Positions 36,287 to 44,431 of a DNA stretch of 64,000 bases are shown one piece after another (position 1 is the first letter of the stretch; every line of letters begins with the position of its first letter). Under the pieces are notes generated by a model. The model was not told where the DNA came from and did no database searches. It was given only the letters and a program-made list of their open reading frames with translations. The position numbers and the translations under genes were made by a program. Origin of the DNA: Hyphomicrobium sp. 99 (GTDB taxonomy: Bacteria; Pseudomonadota; Alphaproteobacteria; Rhizobiales; Hyphomicrobiaceae); contig NZ_KQ031382.1 in NCBI RefSeq assembly GCF_000384335.2, forward strand, positions 3,731,545 through 3,795,544. The letters are read 5' to 3'.

Positions 36287-36636
36287 TTCCCTTCTCCTTC
36301 TACGCGACAGAAGTTCTTGGCGGCCTTCGTAGGAGCCGCGCACATCTCGGGATGCCCCTGACAGCAATCCTCTGTCAGATACGTGAGGAGCTGCCGGACG
36401 GCATCGACGTGGAGGGCGTAGACGATGCTTCGGCCCTGCCGTGTGGACCTGATCAGCCCTGCCCGATCTAGCTCTTTAAGATGAAACGAAGCAGCCGTAG
36501 GGCTCGCTCCTATCGCGCTCGCAATCGCGCCCGCTGGCAGCCCTGTCGGCCCCTTCCTCACCAAAAGCCGGAAGATGCCGAGCCTCTGCTCATGGGCGAG
36601 AGCAGCCAGCGAGGTAACCGCTTGCCGTTTGTTCAA
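36283..36636 (-). CDS. arsR: ArsR-family arsenic repressor
   Basis: Winged-helix repressor released by arsenite. The 117-residue protein has the HTH SPTAASFHLKELDRAGLI and a C-terminal Cys cluster DCCQGHPEMC (Cys91, Cys92, Cys99), resembling the As(III) site of the Acidithiobacillus type rather than the CVC site of E. coli ArsR. The first codon is TTG at 36636, with no in-frame ATG giving a full HTH. A perfect inverted repeat lies 10 bases upstream. It is the first gene of the operon and probably self-regulates. Confidence 0.93.
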   Translation of the reverse strand: MNKRQAVTSLAALAHEQRLGIFRLLVRKGPTGLPAGAIASAIGASPTAASFHLKELDRAGLIRSTRQGRSIVYALHVDAVRQLLTYLTEDCCQGHPEMCAAPTKAAKNFCRVEGEGK

Positions 36637-36646
36637 GATTCAATCT

Positions 36647-36662
36647 TTCAACAACTGTTGAA
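36647..36662 (-). promoter_or_regulatory. Putative ArsR operator
   Basis: TTCAACA-AC-TGTTGAA is a perfect 7-bp inverted repeat with a 2-base centre, 10 bases upstream of the arsR start. Size and TTCAA/TTGAA ends fit ArsR/SmtB-type operators, and its closeness to the start codon means binding would block transcription of the whole operon. The next upstream gene remnant ends at the adjacent base. Confidence 0.6.
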
Positions 36663-37045
36663 TTATTGAGACTTCTCATAGATGAGCGTCGAGCCCTTGT
36701 CCACACCGTTCGCTGACATCTCGGGGGGCTGTTCAATGGCACACAGGAGGGTGTAGTCGGCGATGTCGAGCGTATGGCTGTTGTCGTTGGTATTGCCGTA
36801 TCGTAGTAGCGAACGCCCGCCGCGAGTTCCAACCCGCTCAATTGGCCCGAGTAGAAATGATACTGCCCCCAGAATGACGCTTGGTGATCTGGTGTTTCTG
36901 CCGGCCTCTCGCCAATCTCACCCACGCGTGCTCTCTTAGTGATTTTAGAGTCCAGATAGGAATATCCCGCGATGATCGAGAATTCGCGCGTTAGCTCCGC
37001 CTTGGCTTCGAACTCGACACCCTTGACACGGATTATCGTCGGCAT
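36663..37045 (-). pseudogene. TonB-dependent siderophore receptor, C-terminal stump
   Basis: Reads RVKGVEFEAKAELTREFSII, AGYSYLDSKITK, RPAETPDHQASFWGQYHF and LELAAGVRYYD, the strand pattern of the last third of a ferri-siderophore receptor barrel. The frame then shifts near 36797 and resumes as GNTNDNSHTLDIADYTLLCA before stopping at 36663. The plug, most of the barrel and the true C-terminus are missing, so it is not functional. Its 5' break faces the truncated AraC gene on the other strand. Confidence 0.7.
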
Positions 37046-37065
37046 TTTTTGAGCACGGCGTCTTC

Positions 37066-37455
37066 GTGATCTTGAACCGGCTCGTAGGTGCTCGGTCGCC
37101 GTCTCACGACACACGTCAGATCGGTGCGTTAGACTCCCAGCGGTTGGCGCGCGCATTCGAGTTCATCGAAAGCCGCCTCGATTCCGACGTGCGCATGTCT
37201 GAAATTGCGAGCGAACTGGTCCAGGACATCCGTACCGTGACGCGCGCGTTCAGAGCGTCGACCCGGCTCGCGCCATTCGAATACTTGACGGTCCGGCGCA
37301 TGGAAAGGGCAAAGCAGCTTCTGCTTACCCGCCTCGAGATCACGGCTATCGCGGCAGAGGTCGGTTACTCAAATCCAAGCAAATTCGCGGCCGCGTTTCG
37401 GCGCGTCTGCGGGTGCTCACCGACGGATTGGCGCCGGAGAAACCGATCCATCTAG
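37066..37455 (+). pseudogene. AraC-type regulator, C-terminal DNA-binding stump
   Basis: About 110 residues match only the C-terminal double HTH of AraC proteins: EFIESRLDSDVRMSEIASEL, TRLAPFEYLTVRRMERAKQL, then ITAIAAEVGYSNPSKFAAAF and RRVCGCSPTDWRRR. AraC-family regulators are usually around 300 residues; the sensing half is gone. The frame begins at a GTG without a convincing ribosome site. It stands divergent to the TonB stump, as AraC/receptor pairs often do, and both have lost the halves facing each other. Residual expression as a small HTH protein cannot be excluded. Confidence 0.65.
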
Positions 37456-37552
37456 GAACTCCTAACCAAGTTCCTCTGTATCTCCAGCACCTAGCCCTTT
37501 GCAATGCAGGGCTAGCGAGAGGCTGGTTGCGTCGGGCATTCCCCTGACTAGA

Positions 37553-38392
37553 ATGCGTTCTGTGACCAGACTTTTACTCGCTCAGATTCATCGCCGTTAT
37601 GTGATCGAAGGCCGCCCGCTCGACAGAGACATCGAGGCCGCTTTGATGGCCGACCCGCGCCCAGGGGCCAAGGCAATCCTGGACGCCATCGCGCAGCGGC
37701 GCTTTGAAAATCGCTCAGAGGGTCAGCGACTGCGAAAGTTGCTGCGCTACGAAAGCGCGCTTTGGGCGGAAGGCGTGCTGCTTGTGGCGGGTGTCGATGA
37801 AGCCGGTATGAGTCCGCTCGCCGGACCGGTAGCCGCTGCGGCCGTCATATTCGAACCCGGATCGCGCATACCGGGGATCGATGACTCGAAGAAACTCGAT
37901 GCAGCGACGCGCGATCGACTCGCAGCGGAAATCAAGGTCACGGCTTCAGCCTGGTCCGTCGGTTTCGCCGAGGTCGAGGAGATCGACGAAATCAACATCT
38001 ATTGGGCCGGTCTTCTCGCAATGCGCCGCGCGGTTGAAGGACTTTCGTTGAGGCCGGGTCATCTTTTGATTGACGCGCGGCGCCTTCGAGAAGTGCAAAT
38101 TCCTCAGCAATCCATCGTGAAGGGCGACAGCAAGAGCCTGACGATCGCCGCGGCATCAATTCTTGCCAAGACCGCCCGTGATGCCTTGATGCGCAAACTG
38201 GAGGCGGACTATCCCGGTTACGGGTTCTCGCAACACAAAGGGTATCCTGTCCGCGAACATCTGGCCGCCATTGAAAAGCTCGGCGTCTCGCCGATTCACC
38301 GGCGCTCGTTCGCACCTGTACGCGCAGCCTTGGGCCTTCCGCCACTTCCGCCATGGCCGAAAAACATCAGTACGGAACCGGACGCTGAGTAG
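37553..38392 (+). CDS. rnhB: Ribonuclease HII with N-terminal extension
   Basis: Cleaves RNA in RNA-DNA hybrids and at single ribonucleotides. The 279-residue protein has a roughly 75-residue N-terminal extension ([20 protein letters not shown] ... [15 protein letters not shown]) before the catalytic core. Catalytic acids are in VAGVDEAG, in the IDDSKKLD region and in LLIDARRL. The core begins [12 protein letters not shown] where the family norm is DEAGRGPLAGPV. The extension and this variant resemble delta-proteobacterial RNase HII rather than rhizobial ones, and the gene borders accessory DNA, so transfer is possible. It is convergent with katE. Confidence 0.88.
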   Translation: MRSVTRLLLAQIHRRYVIEGRPLDRDIEAALMADPRPGAKAILDAIAQRRFENRSEGQRLRKLLRYESALWAEGVLLVAGVDEAGMSPLAGPVAAAAVIFEPGSRIPGIDDSKKLDAATRDRLAAEIKVTASAWSVGFAEVEEIDEINIYWAGLLAMRRAVEGLSLRPGHLLIDARRLREVQIPQQSIVKGDSKSLTIAAASILAKTARDALMRKLEADYPGYGFSQHKGYPVREHLAAIEKLGVSPIHRRSFAPVRAALGLPPLPPWPKNISTEPDAE

Positions 38393-38501
38393 CAGCGCTC
38401 AACTGCAACGTCGAACCCGCCGTTGCTGAGATGTGCCGAGGCCGCATCGCGTCGAATGACTGACGCTCGCAGAAAGAAGTCGACAGGTTCACATTTGAAA
38501 C

Positions 38502-40664
38502 TCAGTTGGCATCGAGGTCGATGGTTACCTCTCGTGGCCAATACCGCAAGTCGGCACACGCTTTTATGAAATCCGTTACCGACTGAGCGGAGCTGATCTC
38601 GAAACAGCCGGCGTCTAGATCGTCATACACACCCGCCGCCTTCAGGAAGGCCTCGGCCCCACTCGAATAGGCGATGAATTTGCAATGCGCGAAGGCATCC
38701 CGAATAAAGTCCTTGGAGCACGCATCCTTGGCAAGCACGAGAGCCTGCTCCTCCGGAAAGACAAGAGCGACTGCATCGTACAATACTGACGGACCACCAT
38801 CGATTTTTTGCTTCGCAGGTATCTGCGTACCATCGGAAAGGGTGACACCGGAAATCTTCGGCGCGACCAACTCCCAAAGTGCGCCTGGCTTTTCGACAGC
38901 CACGGTGAGTGCGTTTATCAACTTGGCGTCCGCACCGTCCGTCACAAAAATTCCGAGCTTGCGGCCTTTAAAGTTTTTAGGCCCGCGCAAAACAATGCTG
39001 AGCGCTTCCGACGGATTGACATCAATCGGCTCGATGACGGTTTGCGCAGCTTCTGGCAGTTCATCGATGCCGAGACCAGTCGCGACAACGTCCGCCAGAC
39101 CTTCATCGATATTGAGAAGATGTGAAACCACGCGCTCGCGAATGTCCGGCCGCTCCACCTTGCTCAGCTCGAAGACGATGGCATCGCCGATATGCTTGCG
39201 CTCAACCTCCGTCTGGCTGCGATAGAACATCCGCGCCTGACTATAGTGGTCCGCAAAACTTTCAGAACGAAGCCGGACCTTCGGGCCTTCCTCCACCGCC
39301 TGGAAAGTCCTGAAGCCAAGTTTCGGCGACTCGCGCGGCCCGCCAAGTGCAGCCCCCCAACTATTGGGTTCATAATTTGCGCGCCCCTTCGGATTCGTCA
39401 TCGCCATGTGGCCGTCCTGCTGGAAATTCGCAAAAGGACAGCGCGGCGCGTTCACCGGAATATGCGTGAAATTGGGACTGCCGAGACGCTTCAGCTGCGT
39501 ATCGAGGTATGAAAAGTTTCGGCCCTGCAGGAGTGGATCGTTGCTGAAATCGATCCCGGGCGGAACGTTCTGAGTGCAGAACGCAACTTGCTCAGTTGTA
39601 GCGAAAAAATTATCGACGACACGATCCAAAACCAAACGTCCAATAACACGAACTGGAAGAACTTCCTCGGGGATAAGCTTGGTTGGGTCGAGAACATCGA
39701 ACTCGAAATCATCCGCGAACTTCTGGTCGAACAATTGCACGCCCAGTTCCCACTCGGGAAAATCTCCGCTCGATATCGCGTCCCAAAGATCTCGCCGGTG
39801 AAAATCCGGGTCGGCGCCGTTTATCTTGACGGCCTCATTCCACATCACGGATTGCAAACCGAGCTTCGGCTTCCAGTGGAATTTGACGAACGTTGACCGA
39901 TCGTTCTTATCGACCAATCGGAACGTGTGGACGCCAAAGCCCTCCATGAAGCGGAATGATCTCGGGATGGCCCGGTCAGACATGACCCACATGATCATGT
40001 GCATGCTTTCAGGCGTCAGCGAAATGAAATCCCAAAAATTATCGTGCGCCGATTGCGCCTGCGGAAATTCTCGATCGGGCTCGGGTTTGACCGCGTGGAT
40101 CACGTCCGGAAATTTTATGGCATCCTGAATGAAGAACACCGGGATGTTGTTGCCGACGAGATCCCAATTGCCTTCCTTCGTATAAATCTTCACGGCAAAG
40201 CCACGCACGTCGCGAGCGAGATCGAATGATCCTTTGCTACCGGCCACCGTGGAAAAGCGAACGAACGCTTCCGTCTTTTCGCCAACGCGCTGGAACACAT
40301 CAGCCCGCGTCACGTCCGCAAGGGATTCTGTGAGCTCAAAATACCCGTGCGCTCCATATCCGCGCGCATGGACGACGCGCTCAGGAATTCGCTCGTGATC
40401 GAAATGGAAGATCTTTTCTCTGAAGACGAAATCTTCGAGGAGCCCTGGACCACGCGCGCCAACTCTCAGCGAATTCTGATCATCCGAAATCGGAATCCCC
40501 TGCTGCGTCGTCATCGTCGCGACGCCATCTCCCGCCACCTGATGCAATTCACCGCCGGACCCGCGCACCACGCTGACTTCGCCATAAGACTTCGTCGATT
40601 TTTTCGTAGTTTTTTGTTTCGGACGCGATTTAGCCGCTCCGTTGCGCGCATTGCGGGTTGTCAT
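38502..40664 (-). CDS. katE: Large-subunit monofunctional catalase (HPII type)
   Basis: Haem enzyme degrading hydrogen peroxide. At 720 residues it is the large clade with a C-terminal flavodoxin/GATase-like domain after about residue 590 ([20 protein letters not shown]). The distal His is in [15 protein letters not shown], the distal Asn in [11 protein letters not shown], and the proximal Tyr in [13 protein letters not shown]. The N-terminus is a Lys/Arg-rich tail. AGGAAG precedes the ATG. A near-consensus EcfG promoter lies 48 bases upstream, in line with general-stress control of katE in related bacteria. Confidence 0.96.
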   Translation of the reverse strand: MTTRNARNGAAKSRPKQKTTKKSTKSYGEVSVVRGSGGELHQVAGDGVATMTTQQGIPISDDQNSLRVGARGPGLLEDFVFREKIFHFDHERIPERVVHARGYGAHGYFELTESLADVTRADVFQRVGEKTEAFVRFSTVAGSKGSFDLARDVRGFAVKIYTKEGNWDLVGNNIPVFFIQDAIKFPDVIHAVKPEPDREFPQAQSAHDNFWDFISLTPESMHMIMWVMSDRAIPRSFRFMEGFGVHTFRLVDKNDRSTFVKFHWKPKLGLQSVMWNEAVKINGADPDFHRRDLWDAISSGDFPEWELGVQLFDQKFADDFEFDVLDPTKLIPEEVLPVRVIGRLVLDRVVDNFFATTEQVAFCTQNVPPGIDFSNDPLLQGRNFSYLDTQLKRLGSPNFTHIPVNAPRCPFANFQQDGHMAMTNPKGRANYEPNSWGAALGGPRESPKLGFRTFQAVEEGPKVRLRSESFADHYSQARMFYRSQTEVERKHIGDAIVFELSKVERPDIRERVVSHLLNIDEGLADVVATGLGIDELPEAAQTVIEPIDVNPSEALSIVLRGPKNFKGRKLGIFVTDGADAKLINALTVAVEKPGALWELVAPKISGVTLSDGTQIPAKQKIDGGPSVLYDAVALVFPEEQALVLAKDACSKDFIRDAFAHCKFIAYSSGAEAFLKAAGVYDDLDAGCFEISSAQSVTDFIKACADLRYWPREVTIDLDAN

Positions 40665-40711
40665 GATGATCTACTTCCTGCGCTTTAAGTGGGGGCGAAG
40701 TACCTGTCTTG

Positions 40712-40737
40712 AACAGAAGTGCCCCGCCTTACGTTCC
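40712..40737 (-). promoter_or_regulatory. Near-consensus EcfG promoter of katE
   Basis: On the minus strand, GGAAC-N17-TGTT, one mismatch from GGAAC-N16/17-CGTT, with the -10 box 48 bases before the katE ATG. Supported by four exact copies upstream of nearby stress genes. Confidence 0.55.
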
Positions 40738-40910
40738 CGCAGAAAATTCCGCTTTAGCCGGCGAAGAGCCGAGATTTTTCCGATTTTTGTTTGCAGTTTT
40801 TTCCGTCCCGGTGCCAGCTTGGCGCAACGAGAGCGCGTGCGAAGCAACTCTTCGGCCTCTTGGAGGTTCCTTCTGGTACCGAAGCAATCTTGCGGATGAG
40901 GTAGCCCACA

Positions 40911-41261
40911 ATGGAACAGCTCAGCACCGAAATGCGGGCTTGCGCTGATCTTTGCGAAACCTGCGCCACCACATGTTTTAACGAGGCGATGAACCATTGC
41001 CTCGAGTCAGGAGGCAAACACACCCAACCCGATCATTTCCGGCTGATGATCGCGTGCACCGAAATTTGCAACGCGTCCGCCGCAATATTACTGACTGGAA
41101 TTCCCGAGCACGTCTTCGTCTGCCGTGCCTGCGCTCAAATCTGCCGCGCATGTGCGGAGAGCTGCGAAAAACTGGGCGACATGCAGGATTGCGTCGATGC
41201 GTGTCGCGCTTGCGGTGAAAGTTGCGAAGCGATGAGCGCCACAATGCAAATGGCCGCCTGA
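40911..41261 (+). CDS. Four-helix-bundle copper-binding (DUF326/Csp-like) protein
   Basis: A 116-residue Cys-rich protein with recurring CxxxC-type spacings (ADLCETCATTC, EICNASAA, CRACAQICRACAESC, CVDACRACGESC). This is the pattern of Csp copper-storage four-helix bundles, in which Cys residues line the bundle and hold many Cu(I) ions. There is no signal peptide, so it would be the cytosolic Csp3-like kind. It is divergent from katE, with about 245 bases between them. Copper buffering beside a catalase fits protection from Fenton-type damage; that link is inference. Confidence 0.88.
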   Translation: MEQLSTEMRACADLCETCATTCFNEAMNHCLESGGKHTQPDHFRLMIACTEICNASAAILLTGIPEHVFVCRACAQICRACAESCEKLGDMQDCVDACRACGESCEAMSATMQMAA

Positions 41262-41293
41262 TAAAGGTTCGCGCCTCGCGCACAACCCGCTTC

Positions 41294-41319
41294 GGAACAT
41301 AAATCCAGTCATTGACGTT
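41294..41319 (+). promoter_or_regulatory. Exact EcfG promoter of the small secreted-protein gene
   Basis: GGAAC-N17-CGTT, exact match to the alphaproteobacterial general-stress sigma consensus, with the -10 box 27 bases before the ATG at 41347. Confidence 0.8.
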
Positions 41320-41346
41320 TCAAAGCGGGCTTCGCGAGGGTAAAGA

Positions 41347-41523
41347 ATGAAATCTTTTGTAGCCGGGCTTTCCGTATTGTTCGCTTCCTTCATGGCGCTC
41401 AGCGCCTATTCTCTCAATGCGGATTGGAAATCGTCCGCCGTGGGCGCAACCGCCGCGCCGATCACAGCGGACGCTGCGATGACACCGGATTCAGGGACGT
41501 CGGGCACCGGCTACGAACCCTAA
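41347..41523 (+). CDS. Small secreted peptide of unknown function
   Basis: A 58-residue product. Residues 1-25 (MKSFVAGLSVLFASFMALSA ...) form a signal peptide or membrane anchor; the remainder is Ala/Thr/Ser/Gly-rich with no Cys and ends GTGYEP. GAGGGTAAAG lies just before the ATG, and an exact EcfG promoter lies directly upstream, so it is very likely expressed under stress. No family is recognised. Confidence 0.65.
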   Translation: MKSFVAGLSVLFASFMALSAYSLNADWKSSAVGATAAPITADAAMTPDSGTSGTGYEP

Positions 41524-41585
41524 CTTCGCGCTGCCGCTCCGCCTCATGCCACCCCTTCTCCTCGCGCCCTGACCCGTAGGACCCC

Positions 41586-41611
41586 GGAACAAATTGCCTC
41601 CGTACCGCGTC
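41586..41611 (+). promoter_or_regulatory. Near-consensus EcfG promoter
   Basis: GGAAC-N17-CGTC, one mismatch in the -10 box, ending 27 bases before the ATG at 41639. The distance equals that of the exact site at 41294-41319 to its gene. Confidence 0.5.
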
Positions 41612-41638
41612 TGGCATTCAAGAGAGCGGAGAAAAGTA

Positions 41639-41926
41639 ATGAGTGAGAGTAGCGGTCCGCCAGTACGTGGCGACATCGCGTGGTTGGAATACTGCTGCGA
41701 AAAAGCGCTCGACGCCTTTACCCTTGACGACGCCCTGACGTGGCAAAATGAGATCGCGCGTGAACTGACGCGACGGATCGCCCTCGTGTCAGAGATGAAG
41801 TGGCCGACAGATCTAAAAACCCGGACCATGTTCGATCTCATGCATCGACGCGCAATCCACAATGCCTGCATCCACCATGCTCAAGCTGCGCTGCGCCGAA
41901 ATGAGAACGTTAAGTGGAAGGCGTAA
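41639..41926 (+). CDS. Small soluble protein of unknown function
   Basis: A 95-residue, helix-rich protein (GDIAWLEYCCEKALDAFTLD, ALTWQNEIARELTRRIALVS, LMHRRAIHNACIHHAQAALR). No domain is recognised. The ATG at 41639 is preferred because CGGAG precedes it and a near-EcfG promoter ends 27 bases upstream. It is convergent with the next gene. Confidence 0.6.
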   Translation: MSESSGPPVRGDIAWLEYCCEKALDAFTLDDALTWQNEIARELTRRIALVSEMKWPTDLKTRTMFDLMHRRAIHNACIHHAQAALRRNENVKWKA

Positions 41927-41947
41927 AAAGGCACCTGCTGATCACCT

Positions 41948-42331
41948 TCAGGCCGCTGGCTTGAGGGCTATTCTCGCATAGGCGATCGTATTCCCCGTAC
42001 GGAGCTTCCTCACCCCGAGGCTCGCAGCGGCCTCATCGAACTTTTTGAGAAAACTTGCGACGGGTAGCGGCCGCACATCCTTCTCCCCGCACCAGCAAAA
42101 ATAGTCCGCCCAAAGCACATTTGGCGGCAACCAACCCTCGGGATCGGGGCGCAGCCGCTCTAATGCAAAGATACCCACCCGCCAGGAAATATCGTCGTCA
42201 GAACCGGCCATAGACTGCGCCACAGCGCGTAGCGTTTGTCCGAGCATTCGAGGGCCTCCTCCGTCGTAGCGAGGCGCCAATGCTTTCGGCGAAAATCCGC
42301 CATCAAAAGGGCAGCAGATCTCGTCACTCAA
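41948..42331 (-). CDS. Hypothetical protein
   Basis: About 127 residues if the TTG at 42331 is the start; an in-frame ATG further in (MLGQTLRAVAQSM) would give 99 residues. It contains LERLRPDPEGWLPPNVLWADYFCWCGEKDVRPLPVASF in the middle, which looks like real protein rather than shadow, including a Cys-x-Cys. No family is recognised. It is convergent with the gene at 41639. Confidence 0.5.
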   Translation of the reverse strand: MSDEICCPFDGGFSPKALAPRYDGGGPRMLGQTLRAVAQSMAGSDDDISWRVGIFALERLRPDPEGWLPPNVLWADYFCWCGEKDVRPLPVASFLKKFDEAAASLGVRKLRTGNTIAYARIALKPAA

Positions 42332-42410
42332 TCTTTACGGTGGACGATATGTTGATATCGCGGATGACCGCTCGGGCTGCATGTGGAAAAACGCCCGCAC
42401 ACCGAAAACC

Positions 42411-42552
42411 CTATCCGTGCGCAGCCTTTTTCTTGAAGAATTGAACCTGCTTCTCTCGTTTCTCGGCGCCTGCCTTGCTCTTATAGGCTCCGAGATTTTT
42501 TCCCTTCTTCGACACCAATTGGTACCCCCGATTTCACTTTGCGAATGGTCAT
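42411..42552 (-). pseudogene. Frameshifted small conserved protein gene
   Basis: ATG at 42552 reads MTIRKVKSG; after one extra base in a run of five G (cgggggta, near 42525) the next frame reads YQLVSKKGKNLGAYKSKAGA, EKREKQVQFFKKKAAHG and a stop. Joined, this gives a 46-residue basic protein like short alphaproteobacterial proteins that begin MTIRKVKSGY.LVSKK. The frameshift is in a homopolymer, so a sequencing error or recent mutation are both possible. Confidence 0.6.
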
Positions 42553-42716
42553 TGGCGGAACTCCAGTTCGTGTATACGAGCGGTGAACTCTCCCAGAAAA
42601 TGCATTCGTTGCAATTGCAGCGTCCATCGCCTCCTCGAAGTCGACCCATTTGAAATGGCCATTAAAGAACTGTGAATATATTTCGGCGCTACAAAAAATA
42701 AGTCTGCAACCTAAGT

Positions 42717-42741
42717 GGAACCCAGATTCTCCGTCGGTGTT
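42717..42741 (+). promoter_or_regulatory. Near-consensus EcfG promoter
   Basis: GGAAC-N16-TGTT, one mismatch in the -10 box, 47 bases before the ATG at 42788. Considered together with the other EcfG-type sites in this block. Confidence 0.45.
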
Positions 42742-42787
42742 TTCTTGCTGTGGACAGGGGGCTGTCCGCCACTGTGAGGGACGCCAG

Positions 42788-43006
42788 ATGAAAACAAATG
42801 GTTACACCGCTGCGGAACTCGCCGGCTTCTACGCCGTGCTCGACCGCGCTGTTTGTAAAGCTGCCGAGCGTGAATTACAGATTTCCATTCCGACAATGGT
42901 TCAACGACTTTTTGCGGCCGCTGATAAAGGCGAGCGCGATCCTGACCGGCTTACGAAGATCCTCTTGGGACACCCCAATCCGCTCCCTCAGGCCCGAGCC
43001 GCCTAA
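42788..43006 (+). CDS. Small protein of unknown function
   Basis: A 72-residue product beginning MKTNGYTAAELAGFYAVLDR, then a helix-rich region (ERELQISIPTMVQRLFAAAD) and ending LLGHPNPLPQARAA. GAGGG precedes the ATG. No domain is recognised; composition suggests a small soluble helical protein. A near-EcfG promoter lies upstream. Confidence 0.55.
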   Translation: MKTNGYTAAELAGFYAVLDRAVCKAAERELQISIPTMVQRLFAAADKGERDPDRLTKILLGHPNPLPQARAA

Positions 43007-43420
43007 CCCGAAGCGTGCGCAATAGCTGCCGCATACTTCAGTTGCTTCACCACAAGATAAGAGCCCCGGATCGATCCGAGGCTCCTCGCACGCGGTGTCT
43101 CCTCCGGAGCGATACGGCTTTTCACCCCTTACGAGGCTTTGCCGCTTACGTTGTCCTCGCGCGGCATGAGGACATTCCTTCGGGCGTTGCTTTTCTCTTC
43201 GGTACGTATCGATTACGACCAAACGCTGCGAAATTTTTCCAATTGGACGGAACTCTTTCACCGGAACGCGCATTTTGCATGCTGGCCGACTGCGCCTTCG
43301 AAGGGGATCGATCGCGCGGATTAGACGTTCAGTCGTAATAGAGCGGCTTGGGGGCATCTCACAGAGAATGGCTGGTTCGGCAAGAAAGCAATGAGATGTA
43401 TCTAACAAGGAGCGACTCGG
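43007..43420. other. Intergenic stretch with one strong hairpin
   Basis: About 414 bases without a supportable gene. A 24-base near-palindrome at 43061-43084 (arms GAGCC-CGGATC / GATCCG-GGCTC with one mismatch) could be a transcript end for the gene at 42788, although it lacks a plus-strand T-run. Short open frames on both strands have no ribosome site or recognisable product. The promoter of the response regulator must lie near the end. Confidence 0.45.
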
Positions 43421-43852
43421 TTGCGCGATCAATGTGAGAGTCTCGTTCCCGGCCATAGGCCCGGCTCCCAGCCGAAAGCCAGCGGCGCTCCGCTTCAAGG
43501 TCTTCGCATCCTCGTTATGGAGGATGAACCGATCATCGCGTTGGATCTTCGGCTCACGTTGGAAGACGCCGGAGCGTTCGTCATCGGGCCGGCAACAACG
43601 CTCGCAGCAGCGATCGAACTTATACAAATAGAAATGATCGACTGCGCCCTCCTCGATGTTCGTATGGGACGTGAGAGCGCTTTTGCCGCCGCGGAAAAAC
43701 TAAGCGCACGTGGCCTGCGATGGGTATTCCACACAGGTAACGCGGATGCCGGGGACATCATGAAAGCGTGGCCATCCTGTCCAATCTTGTTGAAGCCCGC
43801 CGATCCACCCTCCGTAGTACGAGCGCTCGCGACCCTGAGTCCGCACATCTGA
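43421..43852 (+). CDS. Receiver-only response regulator
   Basis: A 143-residue protein holding a single CheY-like receiver domain after a short variable N-terminus. The acidic pair is Glu34/Asp35 (LVMEDEP), the phosphoacceptor Asp79 (ALLDVRM), the Thr is in VFHTGNAD and the Lys in LLKPADPP. It resembles the single-domain receivers that sit next to general-stress or HWE-kinase systems in alphaproteobacteria. The start is TTG at 43421, eight bases after AAGGAG. No kinase gene is adjacent. Confidence 0.85.
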   Translation: MRDQCESLVPGHRPGSQPKASGAPLQGLRILVMEDEPIIALDLRLTLEDAGAFVIGPATTLAAAIELIQIEMIDCALLDVRMGRESAFAAAEKLSARGLRWVFHTGNADAGDIMKAWPSCPILLKPADPPSVVRALATLSPHI

Positions 43853-44043
43853 TTGACGAGTCGAATGAGGCCACTCTTGGTGGTCCCAGACCAGTTTCAC
43901 TCTACGCGTCAGTAACCAAATTCGCGGCGCCTTGGCTTTGGCCGATGTGTCGGCGCAGCCATTCACGGTCGAAGCCCTAGGGGCGAAGATCCGCCAGATG
44001 ATTCAAAAGCACTAAATCCGACGAAATCAAAAATCTCTGTTCG

Positions 44044-44349
44044 TCAACGCCGCGGCGAGTATCGGCTGACGTAGCCTTCGATGGGAATAATGCGCGCCGA
44101 CTGCGATTGCCAGCGATACCAGCGCCTTGCGCGATAAATCCTATCGAGAATGGCGCCATGAATGATCAGCATGGCGAGAAATATAGGACCAAGGATCAAT
44201 GCGGGGATTAGGAAAAGCCAATTGCAAGCTTTTAGATTTCGCATGATTTTCACCGCGCTTTTCACCGAGGCTGAACGCAATCGCGCATCAATCGGTTCCG
44301 GCACAGCCGCTGAGAGATTGACAGCTCGAAACATTCCGTCGTTCGTCAT
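44044..44349 (-). CDS. Small membrane protein of unknown function
   Basis: A 101-residue product with one hydrophobic hairpin or helix (CNWLFLIPALILGPIFLAML), flanked by basic segments, ending IIPIEGYVSRYSPRR. The ATG at 44349 follows AAGGG at suitable spacing. No family is recognised. Confidence 0.5.
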   Translation of the reverse strand: MTNDGMFRAVNLSAAVPEPIDARLRSASVKSAVKIMRNLKACNWLFLIPALILGPIFLAMLIIHGAILDRIYRARRWYRWQSQSARIIPIEGYVSRYSPRR

Positions 44350-44431
44350 CACAACCCTTAAACACCATCCGGCGCGTCATGATGAGATGACAAGAATAGC
44401 AGCGTAAAATATTGATTAAGCCGAACGCCCT

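Noticed and set aside
38393..38501. Bulged stem between rnhB and katE as a bidirectional terminator
   Set aside because: The stem has a 3-base bulge and neither side has a T-run.
42335..42649. A 104-codon minus-strand frame and an overlapping 90-codon plus-strand frame
   Set aside because: The real signal here is the frameshifted small gene at 42411-42552 in other reading frames; neither long frame shows protein-like composition.
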